Shown: positions 16,961 to 26,728 of the stretch, one piece after another
Position numbering within the stretch: the first letter of the stretch is position 1
Layout: each line of letters begins with the position of its first letter
DNA from: Arthrobacter sp. efr-133-R2A-120
GTDB lineage: Bacteria; Actinomycetota; Actinomycetes; Actinomycetales; Micrococcaceae
DNA: 64,000 nucleotides
Direction of reading: 5' to 3'
Assembly: GCF_030209835.1 (NCBI RefSeq)
Contig: NZ_JARVRF010000024.1
Coordinates: 1 to 64,000 of the forward strand
Made by a program: the position numbers and the translations under genes
Notes under the pieces: model-generated
What the model was told of the DNA's origin: nothing
The model's database searches: none
The model's input: only the letters and a program-made list of their open reading frames with translations

Positions 16961-17012
16961 CATATGTGAGCGCGCGTCGGGTCGGGAGGGCATTTAGGTG
17001 AGCGAGCGTCGT
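16961..17012 (-). repeat. CTCGCTCAC array B: two inverted copies
   Basis: GTGAGCG(C/A)G occurs at 16966-16974 and 16998-17006, 32 bp apart, each followed by CGTCG. These are the reverse complement of the array A unit. Together with array A they look like the two halves of one mirror array, interrupted by yhhQ. Confidence 0.8.
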
Positions 17013-17057
17013 CCGTCGGCTCAGGGGAACTGCAGGGAAGTCCGGTAGTTTCAGAGG

Positions 17058-17744
17058 ATGAAGCTGGGAAACGCCGTGCTGACGGCCGAGAATCTTGTTG
17101 CAGGCTATGGAGAGCATGCAGTGTGCGGACCGCTCGACGTCGAGGTTTTCCCCGGGCAGGTGCTCGGGATGGTGGGCGAAAACGGTGCCGGCAAGTCCAC
17201 ACTGCTGCGCACGATGATTGGCGCGCAGGCAGCCATAGAGGGCGATGCGCACGTGCTTGGCTTGATGCCGGACGACCGCTCGGCCCTCTTTCGCAGCAAG
17301 GTCTCGGTGCTGCTGGATGAGGATGCCTACTTCGATTCACTCACCGTTCGCGAGCACCTTTCCTTGGTGGCCCGTGGGCATGGCCTCACCAACCCCGATG
17401 CGGCTGTGGAGGAAGAGATTGGCTTTTTCGAGCTTCAAACCGTGGCCGATGCATTTCCCGATCAGCTTTCCTCGGGACAGCGCCGGAAGCTCCTCCTGGC
17501 CTCGGCATTCATCCGCCCCTTCGAGCTGCTGGTCCTGGACGAACCGGAGCAGCGGCTCGATACCCGCATGCGCGGCCTCCTGGCGCAGCGGATCGCCAAG
17601 ACTGCCAAGAAGAGTGCCGCCGTCGTCATGGTCACGCACGATGCGGATGTCGCCCAAACGGCGTGTACCCGGGCGGTAATAGTCGACGACGGCGGTGCGC
17701 GCGTGGTAAGTACGGACGAGGCTGTGGCGAGGATTCGCCGGTGA
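17058..17744 (+). CDS. ABC transporter ATP-binding protein
   Basis: A 228-residue ATPase. Walker A is GENGAGKST near residue 41, the signature is LSSGQRRKLLLAS, Walker B is LLVLDEPEQ, and the switch His is in MVTHD. The signature follows a FPDQ stretch, as in CcmA/BcrA-type exporters, rather than the usual SGGQ. It ends in a four-base overlap (GTGA) with the large membrane protein gene that follows, so the two should form one transporter of unknown substrate. The Glu after Walker B Asp is present, but the D-loop is unusual (EQRLDTR instead of the normal SALD). Confidence 0.92.
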   Translation: MKLGNAVLTAENLVAGYGEHAVCGPLDVEVFPGQVLGMVGENGAGKSTLLRTMIGAQAAIEGDAHVLGLMPDDRSALFRSKVSVLLDEDAYFDSLTVREHLSLVARGHGLTNPDAAVEEEIGFFELQTVADAFPDQLSSGQRRKLLLASAFIRPFELLVLDEPEQRLDTRMRGLLAQRIAKTAKKSAAVVMVTHDADVAQTACTRAVIVDDGGARVVSTDEAVARIRR

Positions 17745-19252
17745 GCATGTCCACTGCTGCCGTAGCGCAGCCGGAGTTCGTGGACTTCGACCCCGAGAGT
17801 GCCACGCGAAAGGTCATCCGCCCACGCGGCCAGTCCTTGCTTTCCAGGCTCAACGAACTGTACATCCAGTTCCTGACGTTCGGCGTCGGCCTGATCTACG
17901 CGACAGGCCTCCTCAACGGGCTCACTGCCGCAGCAGCGCATGGCTTCGGCGGCCACCTGATTTCGGCCAGTTACGGCGTCGTCCCTGTTGAGTACGGTCT
18001 ACTTGTTGGGTTCGGGCTCTTGGCTCTCGCGGCCTATTGGGTGGCGGGCAGGCTCGGGCCACTGGCCATCACGGCGAATCAGCGGCACTGGTGGTACTCA
18101 CTGGCTATCGACCGCGAGCCGCTTCTAGCCCGAGGATTGCGCCGCGCAGTCTGGGCTGCCGCCGTCGTCGGAGCCCTCACCACCATTCCGATAGCAGTCA
18201 TCAGCGGCTCGACCGCAATGGTGTTTGCCGGGCGCGTCTTGGCAGGGGCGCTGACCGGTACGGCTATTCTCGCGTTGGCCGCGTTCGCCCAGACGCGTTC
18301 ACGGGCATCGGCCGGGCAAGGCAGACCGATGAACTGGCTGCTGGCGATCGCCTCGGCGGCCCTCGGCGCGATGCTGTTCGGGACACTGCAGGGGAACTGG
18401 ATCTTCGCGGTCGCCCCTGCTGTCGCTTTGGTTGCCGCGGCGCTCGGCATGCGCAACAAGCTGTCCAGCGTCCGCACGACTTCGCTGCTCAAGGCCGGGT
18501 CCGCGAGGGGACATGTCCAGGCTGCGCTGACGCTGATGGACACGGGGGAGCTCAGCGCCTCGCTGTCCAGCGGCGGCAAACGCAGCCGGGTCAAGCTCCC
18601 GGGGACGCCCAGCACCGCCGCGGGCGCGCTCTTCCATGCGGAGGCAACCGTGCTCGCCCGGCAGCCCGGGCGGCTGTGGCGCTGGGGCCTGGGTCTCGCC
18701 GTCGTTCCCTTGACTGGGCTGGTCCGGACGTTCGATTCGCCCGTCATCCTGCTTCCGGTGCTGCTTGCCGCTGCGATATTCTCCTCCACTGCGGCGGCCG
18801 GGCCGCTTTGGCAATTGCGCATGGCCCCGAGTCTCGACGCCCTCCTTCCGATTTCCAGGACAGCTTCGCGCTGGGTCCACGTCGCACTTCCGGTGGTGCT
18901 GATGGGGTTATGGACGACGGCGGCTGCCGGATTCTTCGTGCTGGCAGGCGGATTCCGGGTGGAACTCCTCGTCCTGGGTGCGGCGGCGGGAGGCGGTTTG
19001 GGCGCGGGGATGCTTCGACGCGCATTCCGCCAGCAGGAAGACCTGACCAAGCTGGTGTACCTCATGCAGCTCGGTCGGAGTGGACCCGCCATGCTCGGAA
19101 CCAGGATCCGGGGCTACGTGCTGTGCCTCTTCGCCCTGGTGCCCTTGGCCTTGGGCATGCTCTTCAACGCCCCGGAAGTCCTGGTGACGCCCGCCGTCGT
19201 GCTCAACGTGGTGCTCCTGGTGATCGGCGTGACGACCGCGGACCGTCCCTGA
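17741..19252 (+). CDS. DUF6297-type membrane protein, partner of the ABC ATPase
   Basis: A roughly 503-residue polytopic membrane protein with about ten hydrophobic segments, starting with a 50-residue polar N-terminus (LSRLNELYIQFLTFGVGLIY begins the first helix). The organisation matches the actinobacterial DUF6297 family, which accompanies an ABC ATPase of unknown function. GTG at 17741 overlaps the ATPase stop; ATG at 17747 is an alternative two codons later. The assignment to DUF6297 is from memory and only moderately certain; the transporter role follows from the overlap. Confidence 0.75.
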   Translation: MSMSTAAVAQPEFVDFDPESATRKVIRPRGQSLLSRLNELYIQFLTFGVGLIYATGLLNGLTAAAAHGFGGHLISASYGVVPVEYGLLVGFGLLALAAYWVAGRLGPLAITANQRHWWYSLAIDREPLLARGLRRAVWAAAVVGALTTIPIAVISGSTAMVFAGRVLAGALTGTAILALAAFAQTRSRASAGQGRPMNWLLAIASAALGAMLFGTLQGNWIFAVAPAVALVAAALGMRNKLSSVRTTSLLKAGSARGHVQAALTLMDTGELSASLSSGGKRSRVKLPGTPSTAAGALFHAEATVLARQPGRLWRWGLGLAVVPLTGLVRTFDSPVILLPVLLAAAIFSSTAAAGPLWQLRMAPSLDALLPISRTASRWVHVALPVVLMGLWTTAAAGFFVLAGGFRVELLVLGAAAGGGLGAGMLRRAFRQQEDLTKLVYLMQLGRSGPAMLGTRIRGYVLCLFALVPLALGMLFNAPEVLVTPAVVLNVVLLVIGVTTADRP

Positions 19253-19270
19253 GGCGCCCCTTGGCGCGAG

Positions 19271-19296
19271 CTCGGCGGGAGGCGGGGACCGCCGAG
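19271..19296. terminator. Bidirectional terminator between DUF6297 gene and tgt
   Basis: CTCGGCGG (19271-19278) pairs perfectly with CCGCCGAG (19289-19296) around a 10-base loop, in the 47-bp gap between convergent genes. There is no U-run. Confidence 0.5.
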
Positions 19297-19299
19297 ACC

Positions 19300-20685
<1,386 letters not shown>

Positions 20686-21411
20686 TCAGTGCGAATGCAC
20701 CTCTGTGGGGTAGTTCTCAGCCTTCCAGCCGTCCCAGTGGGAGCGAATCGAGTCCAGGCTGGCCGCCCCTAGGTCGTAGGTAGAAGCGATGACGATAGTG
20801 CCGCCGTCGGGCCTTTTCTCCGGAATCACCGGCTGGTCAGCCACAATCAGCAGCCCATCACCATGCTCCGCATAACTGTGCACGGTGAGGCCCACCTGAT
20901 GGTTGCTCCGGAACCAGACCTTGCCGGAGAGGGCCTCGCCCGTGGGCAGCGTCAGCGAGTATTCCTGCCCGGGAGCCGGGACCTCGGCCAGGCCGAGTTT
21001 CTGGATGCCTGAGCCGCGGCCGCCCGGCAGGGAAACGAAATGCGTGCGCCGGTGCCCGTGTGGATGATGTTCGAGGGCGAAGCGGAGTTGGTGCAGGAAC
21101 GTCAGCCAGCCTTGGGTGATGTCCTCGTCCCACGCGGCCCATTCGGAATCGTGGTCCAAGGCTGCCCGCGTCACGCGTACCTCGGTGCCTCCGCTGACCG
21201 GGGTGAGCTCGAAGACGTCCCCGCCGTTCACGGTGAGGCTGGTGTGGTCGGGGCCCTCGACCACGTTGGTGGTGAAGTAGATCTGGTTGATTTCGTCGCC
21301 AAGCTCATCGGCCTCCCAGCCGTGCCACTGAGCCACGAGCGACGGTTCGCGCAGCGAAGTCCAAACTTGCTGCGCGTCGGCATTTACAACAACGCTCAGA
21401 TTGTTCGTCAT
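20686..21411 (-). CDS. SRPBCC (AHSA1-like) protein
   Basis: A 241-residue protein of the START/Bet v1 fold. The N-terminus VVVNADAQQVWTSLREPSLV is the typical first strand and helix, followed by GGDVFELTPVSGGTEVRVTR and a Trp-rich helix (WLTFLHQLRFALEHH). These proteins bind hydrophobic ligands; the cytoplasmic ligand is unknown. A second domain of about 90 residues after position 140 (LPTGEALSGKVWFRSNHQVG) is unusual for a single-domain AHSA1 and may be a divergent second copy. Six bases separate it from tgt, so cotranscription is likely. Confidence 0.85.
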   Translation of the reverse strand: MTNNLSVVVNADAQQVWTSLREPSLVAQWHGWEADELGDEINQIYFTTNVVEGPDHTSLTVNGGDVFELTPVSGGTEVRVTRAALDHDSEWAAWDEDITQGWLTFLHQLRFALEHHPHGHRRTHFVSLPGGRGSGIQKLGLAEVPAPGQEYSLTLPTGEALSGKVWFRSNHQVGLTVHSYAEHGDGLLIVADQPVIPEKRPDGGTIVIASTYDLGAASLDSIRSHWDGWKAENYPTEVHSH

Positions 21412-21472
21412 GGCCCGAATCTACCGCCGTTGGAGCGAACGCGACAGGTCTTGCGGAATCCTCGGAGAGCGC

Positions 21473-22540
21473 CTAAGCCCGCACTGCCTCGAGTTCGTTC
21501 GCGATCCGGTGATCGAGTTCCCCGAGGCCGATGGTGTTTGAACCGCCGTGCGCGCGCAGGAACAGCAGGGCTTCGAGCCGAAGCAGCCGCCATTCGCGCT
21601 CGGCGTCGCGGTTGCCGTTGTCGATGGAGCGGAAGATTTCCTTGTCGTACAGGTTCGGTTCGTTGAGCCCGCGCTGCCGGACTTTGGCGGCGATCCGGGC
21701 CTTGAACGGGTCTGTCTCCACAGTGTCCGGCGCCTGAAGGAGCTGATCGTAGACTTCGGCGCGTTTCGTTTGGCCGAGCTCACGGCAAATGAAGCTGGAA
21801 AGCGCGAGGGAACGTTCAACCGACATCCACCGGTCCCGGTTTCCGTCGTAGGGGAGCACGTTGAGGATATCGGCCACCGCGAGGGCGTGGTCGGGATCGC
21901 GCAGCTCGATGAAAAGATCGTGGGCAAGGTCGCTCAGATCCCGAAGGCAGCTTCCCGACTTCGTATTGATGCCCTTCACGAGGCGTTCGCTCAGCACCGC
22001 GACCCCATTCCTGCCAGGGTGCGTTTCGGCGGCGGCCGCCACGATGTTCTCGGGCGAGTCCGTCGGCTCCGGGATCAGCGCGAGCTGCGCGGGACCCGGC
22101 GCGCTCGGTCCGCTCACGCTGGGTGCCACCGCGGGCAAAGGAGGTACGACGACGGCGGGAACGGCCTCCGCGGGGGCGTCACGGGCGTCGGAGGTACCGG
22201 CGTCGGGCGCGTCACCGGCGTCGGGGATACCGGCGTCGGGCGCGTCGATCGTGTGCGGCTCTGGCAGCGGGGCCGGACCTTCGGCGAGCGGCGTGTCGAC
22301 GTCGTCCGGGATGGCGGCCGCTTCGCCCACCGGGACGCTGGATCCGATAGCGATCCGCACGCTCCCGCCGTCGAGTGTGGTCACCAGGATGAGCGCGGGC
22401 ACGCCGAAATCGTCGCGTTCGAGCCCGATGTGCGTGATTTGCTCCGCGGGACCATCCCCAGGGAGGAAGAGGTAGTCCCCGATTTGCAGGGACCCAGCCT
22501 GCTTTTCACGGTACTGCTGGTCGGCCGGGCTGTGAGTCAT
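21473..22540 (-). CDS. Conserved actinobacterial protein of unknown function (DUF6707-like)
   Basis: A 355-residue cytoplasmic protein. Residues 1-75 form a small sheet-rich domain (QIGDYLFLPGDGPAEQITHI) of the kind seen in intein-like or barrel modules. A low-complexity linker (about 80-160) is rich in Pro, Asp and Ala with repeated PDAG. The helical C-terminal domain (SCLRDLSDLAHDLFIELRDPD, trimmed here, then RWMSVERSLALSSFICRE) resembles DUF6707, but I am not certain. No catalytic motif is visible. It stands alone, 61 bp before the SRPBCC gene on the same strand. Confidence 0.65.
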   Translation of the reverse strand: MTHSPADQQYREKQAGSLQIGDYLFLPGDGPAEQITHIGLERDDFGVPALILVTTLDGGSVRIAIGSSVPVGEAAAIPDDVDTPLAEGPAPLPEPHTIDAPDAGIPDAGDAPDAGTSDARDAPAEAVPAVVVPPLPAVAPSVSGPSAPGPAQLALIPEPTDSPENIVAAAAETHPGRNGVAVLSERLVKGINTKSGSCLRDLSDLAHDLFIELRDPDHALAVADILNVLPYDGNRDRWMSVERSLALSSFICRELGQTKRAEVYDQLLQAPDTVETDPFKARIAAKVRQRGLNEPNLYDKEIFRSIDNGNRDAEREWRLLRLEALLFLRAHGGSNTIGLGELDHRIANELEAVRA

Positions 22541-22643
22541 CGGAAGTCCTTTGGTTCTCTTGGGGTCCGCCCAACAGTCTATAAAACCCCACCGGGCAAA
22601 TCGGGGAGGTGGCTACTAGCCGCCGCTTCTGCCAGCGCTGCTG

Positions 22644-23183
22644 CTACTGTCCGACGCCTGCGAAAGCCAGAGCCTGGCGCACCAGATTGCCGCGGCCACC
22701 GCTGAATTCCTGCTGCACGTCGTCGCTGAGGATCTCCTGAGGAGTCATCCACGTCAGCTCGAGGGCGTCCTGGCGAGGTTCGCACTCGCCTGTGACTGGG
22801 ATGACGTAAACGAGGGACACGGCGTGTTGGCGGTCGTCCGTGAAGCCGGTCTGCGACGGCGCCGGGAAGTATTCGGCCACGGTGAACGGCACGGGACTGA
22901 CGGGCAACTGCGGGAAGGCCAGCGGCCCGAGGTCCTTTTCCATGTGCCGCAAGAGCGCGGCCCGGATCGTTTCGCGGTACAGGACGCGGCCGGACACGAA
23001 GGAACGGACCATGGTGCCGTCGGCGTCGCCCTGCAGAAGGGTACCTACCTCGTTGACGAATCCGAGCGGATCGAGACGCACGGGAACCGCCTCCACGTAA
23101 ACCATGGGGAGGCGGCCGCGGGCTTCGAAGAGGTCTTCATCGGAAAGCCAGCCGGAGTACGGGTCAGGGGTACGAACACTCAT
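22644..23183 (-). CDS. DUF4916 / NUDIX-like protein
   Basis: A 179-residue protein that matches the actinobacterial DUF4916 NUDIX-like family: WLSDEDLFEARGRLPMVYVEAVPVRLD at the start, then RETIRAALLRHMEKDLG in the place of the Nudix helix. The Nudix box is degenerate (no GxxxxxE-REUxEE), so hydrolase activity is doubtful. It ends with PFTVAEYFP and SLVYVIPVTGECEPRQDALEL. Its promoter must lie in the repeat-bearing gap shared with the divergent ydeI-like gene. Confidence 0.82.
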   Translation of the reverse strand: MSVRTPDPYSGWLSDEDLFEARGRLPMVYVEAVPVRLDPLGFVNEVGTLLQGDADGTMVRSFVSGRVLYRETIRAALLRHMEKDLGPLAFPQLPVSPVPFTVAEYFPAPSQTGFTDDRQHAVSLVYVIPVTGECEPRQDALELTWMTPQEILSDDVQQEFSGGRGNLVRQALAFAGVGQ

Positions 23184-23504
23184 GGTTAAGTTCTACCCCA
23201 TCCCATGCCGTTCCATGCCGTACGAATCAGACAGCCAGGATTGCGTCGAGCCCAAACCGGGAACGCTCGCTCACTTCTGGTGTCCAATCGGGCGACGCTC
23301 GCTCACCTATATGGGCAAAATCGGCATCCCTCGCTCAGATGATCTGAGCGAGCGTTTCCGGAAAGGCCGATATATGTGAGCGAGCGTCGGGGTAGGGCCG
23401 TATAGGTGAGCGAGCGTCGGGGTAAGGGTCCATATAGGTGAGCGAGGGTTGGGCATGTAGTCGGTGGGCTTTCGCCACAGCCTAGCTGGCACCAGAATGG
23501 GGCC
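23184..23504. other. Gap between DUF4916 and YdeI-like genes, no gene
   Basis: The 321-bp gap between divergent genes is mostly occupied by repeat array C. Promoters for both genes have to lie beside or within it. No coding frame. Confidence 0.5.
23262..23450. repeat. CTCGCTCAC mirror array C: three direct plus four inverted copies
   Basis: Direct cores lie at 23266, 23298 and 23330 and inverted cores at 23344, 23376, 23406 and 23438 (each nine bases). Spacing is 32 bp except one step of 30. The centre is a perfect 23-base palindrome, CTCGCTCAGAT-G-ATCTGAGCGAG (23330-23352). Between the cores, the direct side has TATATGGGC and the inverted side the matching TATATGTG/TATAGGTG. The whole can fold on itself around position 23341. 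Confidence 0.9.
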
Positions 23505-24107
23505 ATGGCTGTTGAACTTGAAGAACTGATCGTCAAAGATGCTGCCGAGTGGCGGTCCTGGCTCGAAAAGAACGGCGCCCATAGCCCGGGCGTGTGGCTC
23601 GTGCTGCACAAGAAGGGCGGCAACGTGACGGAACTCGATTACGCCGCTGCCTTGGATGAGGCTCTTTGTTTCGGCTGGATCGACGGCCAAGGCAGAAGGC
23701 GCGACGACGAGAGCGTCTTCCAACGCATGACCCGCCGCGGCCCCAAAAGCCCATGGTCCAAGCGGAACGTGGGGCACATTGCCCGTTTGGAAGCCGAGGG
23801 CAAGATGACTCCGGCCGGATGGGCCGCCGTCGACGGCGCCAAGGCGGACGGGCGTTGGGAAGCTGCCTATGTGGGCCAATCGGACGCGGAAGTCCCGGAG
23901 GACCTCGCTGCCGCCATCGCCGCCGTTCCCGAGGCCCAAGCGATGTTCGATGTGCTGACCGCGGTCAATCGCTATTCCCTGATCTACCGCACCAACTCGG
24001 TGAAGAAGGCGGAAACGCGGGCCAGGAAGATCGCTGGCTTTGTTGAGATGTTGGCGCGGCAGGAGACGCCGTATCCGCAGAAGAAAAAGCCCGCGGTAGC
24101 AGAGTAG
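23505..24107 (+). CDS. YdeI/OmpD-associated family protein
   Basis: A 200-residue cytoplasmic protein of the YdeI family. Typical parts: EWRSWLEKNGAHSPGVWLVL and LDEALCFGWIDGQGRRRDDE in the first half, FQRMTRRGPKSPWSKRNVGH in the middle and a C-terminal helical region ending in a basic tail (PQKKKPAVAE). Family members have been tied to stress or peptide resistance, without a known reaction. It starts at ATG 23505 without a strong ribosome site; the repeat array ends 60 bp upstream. Confidence 0.9.
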   Translation: MAVELEELIVKDAAEWRSWLEKNGAHSPGVWLVLHKKGGNVTELDYAAALDEALCFGWIDGQGRRRDDESVFQRMTRRGPKSPWSKRNVGHIARLEAEGKMTPAGWAAVDGAKADGRWEAAYVGQSDAEVPEDLAAAIAAVPEAQAMFDVLTAVNRYSLIYRTNSVKKAETRARKIAGFVEMLARQETPYPQKKKPAVAE

Positions 24108-24110
24108 GAC

Positions 24111-24620
24111 CTATTCAGGCTTCTCGGCGGACAGAGCGACGATCCAGCCTGGAGTGTCCTCACCGAGCCGCTTGTCGAGCAAGACCCTGGCCTTGGCAGC
24201 GGCGATCTGCACCTTGCGGTCCTCGGCACTCACCGAGGCGGGACGCTGCGAGGGGACGACAGCGCGGGTTTCGGACGCCGTGGCGGCTGCCATGAGCGCG
24301 TCGTCGGTGCCTACTTTGAGGAGCGCGAGTTCCTCCCGCGACGCGAGTTCGCTGTGGCCCAGAATTTCGATGGCCTTTTGGCCCATTTCGGCCTCGGAGC
24401 GGCTACGGGACAGGGACGCGTCGAGGGCCCATTGAGCGCGGCGCCACCACTCGGACCTGTCATCCGCCCGCGCCTTCTGCCGCAGGGACAGGAGGCCCAC
24501 GATCGCGGCAACGATCGCCGCTACAAGGACAGCGAGCGGGCTGAGCGCGCCAACGATCTGCCACCATTCCGGCTGCCCACCGACCACAGTGACGGGTATC
24601 GGACTCGGGATCGGGTTCAC
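24111..24620 (-). CDS. Small membrane-anchored protein of unknown function
   Basis: A 169-residue protein with one membrane helix near the N-terminus (about residues 23-45, VGALSPLAVLVAAIVAAIV), followed by a basic, helical cytoplasmic part (SLRQKARADDRSEWWRRAQW). There is no lipobox or signal cleavage site. I do not recognise the family; similar short proteins are common in Micrococcaceae. It ends three bases after the convergent YdeI-like gene and lies downstream of the GH76 gene on the same strand. Confidence 0.75.
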   Translation of the reverse strand: MNPIPSPIPVTVVGGQPEWWQIVGALSPLAVLVAAIVAAIVGLLSLRQKARADDRSEWWRRAQWALDASLSRSRSEAEMGQKAIEILGHSELASREELALLKVGTDDALMAAATASETRAVVPSQRPASVSAEDRKVQIAAAKARVLLDKRLGEDTPGWIVALSAEKPE

Positions 24621-24649
24621 AGCTCCAGACTAGGCCCCGGCACTGACAA

Positions 24650-25825
24650 TTACTGGATGCGCGCGGCGGCTTCCAGCACCATCCATGCCTGCAGTTGGGT
24701 GGAGAGTTCGACGGCGGTGCCCACCGGATACGTCTCGGCCGCCGGACGCTGCGGTTCCGTCGAGAAGACGAGCCAGCCGTCGTCGTCGTACTTTCCGGAA
24801 GTCCCTTTGGCAGCGTGTGTACGCACCATCCGCCCCGCCCACAGCGCCTCTGCGGTATCGAGCACCATCTGGCGGGCGGTGGCGCGGGTGGCCGCGGGCA
24901 GCCGCACGTCTCCGGCGGCGAGGGCGAGGTAGCGGACGAGGATCCCGGCAAAGAGTCCGCCGTCGCCGGCGCCCTCGCCGCCAAGAACGAGCCTCCCCTG
25001 AGTGTCAGGCTCACGGACGGTCAGATGCTCAGCCACCGAGCCCACCAACGCGGCCGCGGGTGCCAGGTTCGCTTCTCCACCCAACTCCAACAAGGCGCCG
25101 AGCACCGGGCCTTGGTTGTAGGTGTAGACTTGTTCAGCGAGGACGAGCTTGCCTTCCTTGATCCAGGCGCCATCGAGGTATAGGCCGCGGGTGGATTCGA
25201 AGAGTGTGGCGTCGAGCCAGTCCAGGAGCCCTTGGGCCCGCTCCCGCTTCCCGGTCCGGGCGAAATACAAGGCCACCGGCGCAGTGGCCGGGGCGTTCTT
25301 GAAATCACGCTTGGTGCTCCAGAAGGTGCCGCCGCCCATGTCGTCCGTGGAGGCCGATTCGAACTGCGGAGAGAGGCGTTTCTGCAACCGGGCGTTGCGT
25401 CGTCGGCCAGGCTTCTGCGCCCGCCCGGCCAAGGAATCCAAGCGCAGGACGGCGAGGGCGAGCCACGCCATGTCGTCGTAGTAGCTGTTGACGTAGCGCA
25501 GCAAGTTGCGCAGCCGGATGCTGGCGACCACGCGTGAAGCGAGCTCGCCGGCGCTCGGGCGATCACCGCCGTCGAACCTTGATCCCGAGCCCAGCTCGCG
25601 CAATCCCGCGTCAACGAGGCAATCGACGTAGTGCGCCTGCCACCAGTAGTTCCACGGCTGAAACGGAGAATGGTTGGAGGGCCGGACCGACGCCGCGAGG
25701 TGCGTTCCGGGGAGGAAGAGGAGGCGCCGTCCGAAATGCCGGGTGACCGAACGCGCGGCGTGGTCGGCTCGTGCGGCCCAGTCCGGAGTTCCGGCGGTGC
25801 CGGGCTGGGCATCGGGGGCGGACAT
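24650..25825 (-). CDS. Glycoside hydrolase family 76-like protein, no export signal
   Basis: A 391-residue alpha/alpha-barrel protein resembling GH76 (endo-alpha-1,6-mannanase). The catalytic Asp-Asp pair is in YYDDMAWLALA near residues 113-123, followed later by YTYNQGPVLGALLELGG, both typical of the family. Unlike secreted mannanases it starts with a polar segment (SAPDAQPGTAGTPDWAARAD) and no signal peptide, so it should act in the cytoplasm, possibly on glycans or sugar conjugates taken up from outside. HFGRRLLFLPGTHLAASVRP is where GH76 normally has its first helices. Divergent from the SDR gene. Confidence 0.85.
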   Translation of the reverse strand: MSAPDAQPGTAGTPDWAARADHAARSVTRHFGRRLLFLPGTHLAASVRPSNHSPFQPWNYWWQAHYVDCLVDAGLRELGSGSRFDGGDRPSAGELASRVVASIRLRNLLRYVNSYYDDMAWLALAVLRLDSLAGRAQKPGRRRNARLQKRLSPQFESASTDDMGGGTFWSTKRDFKNAPATAPVALYFARTGKRERAQGLLDWLDATLFESTRGLYLDGAWIKEGKLVLAEQVYTYNQGPVLGALLELGGEANLAPAAALVGSVAEHLTVREPDTQGRLVLGGEGAGDGGLFAGILVRYLALAAGDVRLPAATRATARQMVLDTAEALWAGRMVRTHAAKGTSGKYDDDGWLVFSTEPQRPAAETYPVGTAVELSTQLQAWMVLEAAARIQ

Positions 25826-25936
25826 GGTGACAGCCTAACGCGGGCCCGCTTGGCCGCAGGCCCTCCGGCAGTGCACAATCAAAGTGATTCAGTTAACATT
25901 CATTAACGGATTTTGGTTCTGCATCGAGGAGGATGG

Positions 25937-26728
25937 ATGGACATCAAGGGCGCAGTTGCGTTGATAACCGGCGGGGCTTCGGGTTTGGGGGCCGCAACCG
26001 CAAGGCGATTGCTCGACGCCGGAGCGTCGGTAGTGCTGCTTGACCTCCACTCCTCTCCCGGCGAGTCCCTCGTTGCCGAGCTCAATGCCTCGGGAGCCGA
26101 CGGAAGGGCCGTGTTCGTCCCCGCCGACGTCACGAACGAAGAACAAGTGCAGGCCGCCGTCGACGCCGCCATTGCGCTGGGTCCCTTCCGGATCCTGGTC
26201 AACTGCGCCGGCGTAGCAACCCCGGGCAAAGTGCTCGGCAAAGACGGCGTGCTGCCGCTGGAGAACTTCAACAGGGTCATCCAGATCAACCTCGTGGGCA
26301 CCTTCAACGTGATCCGCCTGTCTGCGGCCGCAATGGCCCGGAACGAGCCTGCGTCTACAGAGCTTGGTGGCGAGGAACGCGGCGTCATCATCAACACGGC
26401 CTCCGTGGCGGCTTTCGATGGGCAGATCGGGCAGCCTGCGTATGCCGCATCCAAGGGTGCTGTGGCCGCGATGACGTTGCCCTTGGCCCGTGAATTTGCG
26501 CGCTCGCTAGTACGTGTCATGGCCATCGCGCCGGGCATCTTCGAAACCCCCATGTTGGCCGGCTTGCCCGAGGACGCCCAGCTTTCCCTGGGCCAGCAGG
26601 TACCGCACCCCGCCCGACTTGGCCGTCCCGCCGAGTACGCCAACCTTGTGGCGCACATTGTGGAAAACGCCATGCTCAACGGCGAAACCATCCGCCTCGA
26701 CGGCGCTATCCGGATGGCACCCAAGTGA
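25937..26728 (+). CDS. 3-hydroxyacyl-CoA dehydrogenase-type SDR
   Basis: A 263-residue classical short-chain dehydrogenase. NAD-binding [20 protein letters not shown] occupies residues 11-30; the NAG-type motif is VNCAGVA; catalytic Tyr and Lys lie near 168 and 172 in AYAASKGAV; and the C-terminal PGIFETPML and [13 protein letters not shown] match human HSD17B10-like type II 3-hydroxyacyl-CoA dehydrogenases. The start at 25937 has GAGGAGGATGG directly upstream. It overlaps the acyl-CoA dehydrogenase gene by four bases. Together they suggest beta-oxidation of a short or branched acyl-CoA. Confidence 0.93.
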   Translation: MDIKGAVALITGGASGLGAATARRLLDAGASVVLLDLHSSPGESLVAELNASGADGRAVFVPADVTNEEQVQAAVDAAIALGPFRILVNCAGVATPGKVLGKDGVLPLENFNRVIQINLVGTFNVIRLSAAAMARNEPASTELGGEERGVIINTASVAAFDGQIGQPAYAASKGAVAAMTLPLAREFARSLVRVMAIAPGIFETPMLAGLPEDAQLSLGQQVPHPARLGRPAEYANLVAHIVENAMLNGETIRLDGAIRMAPK

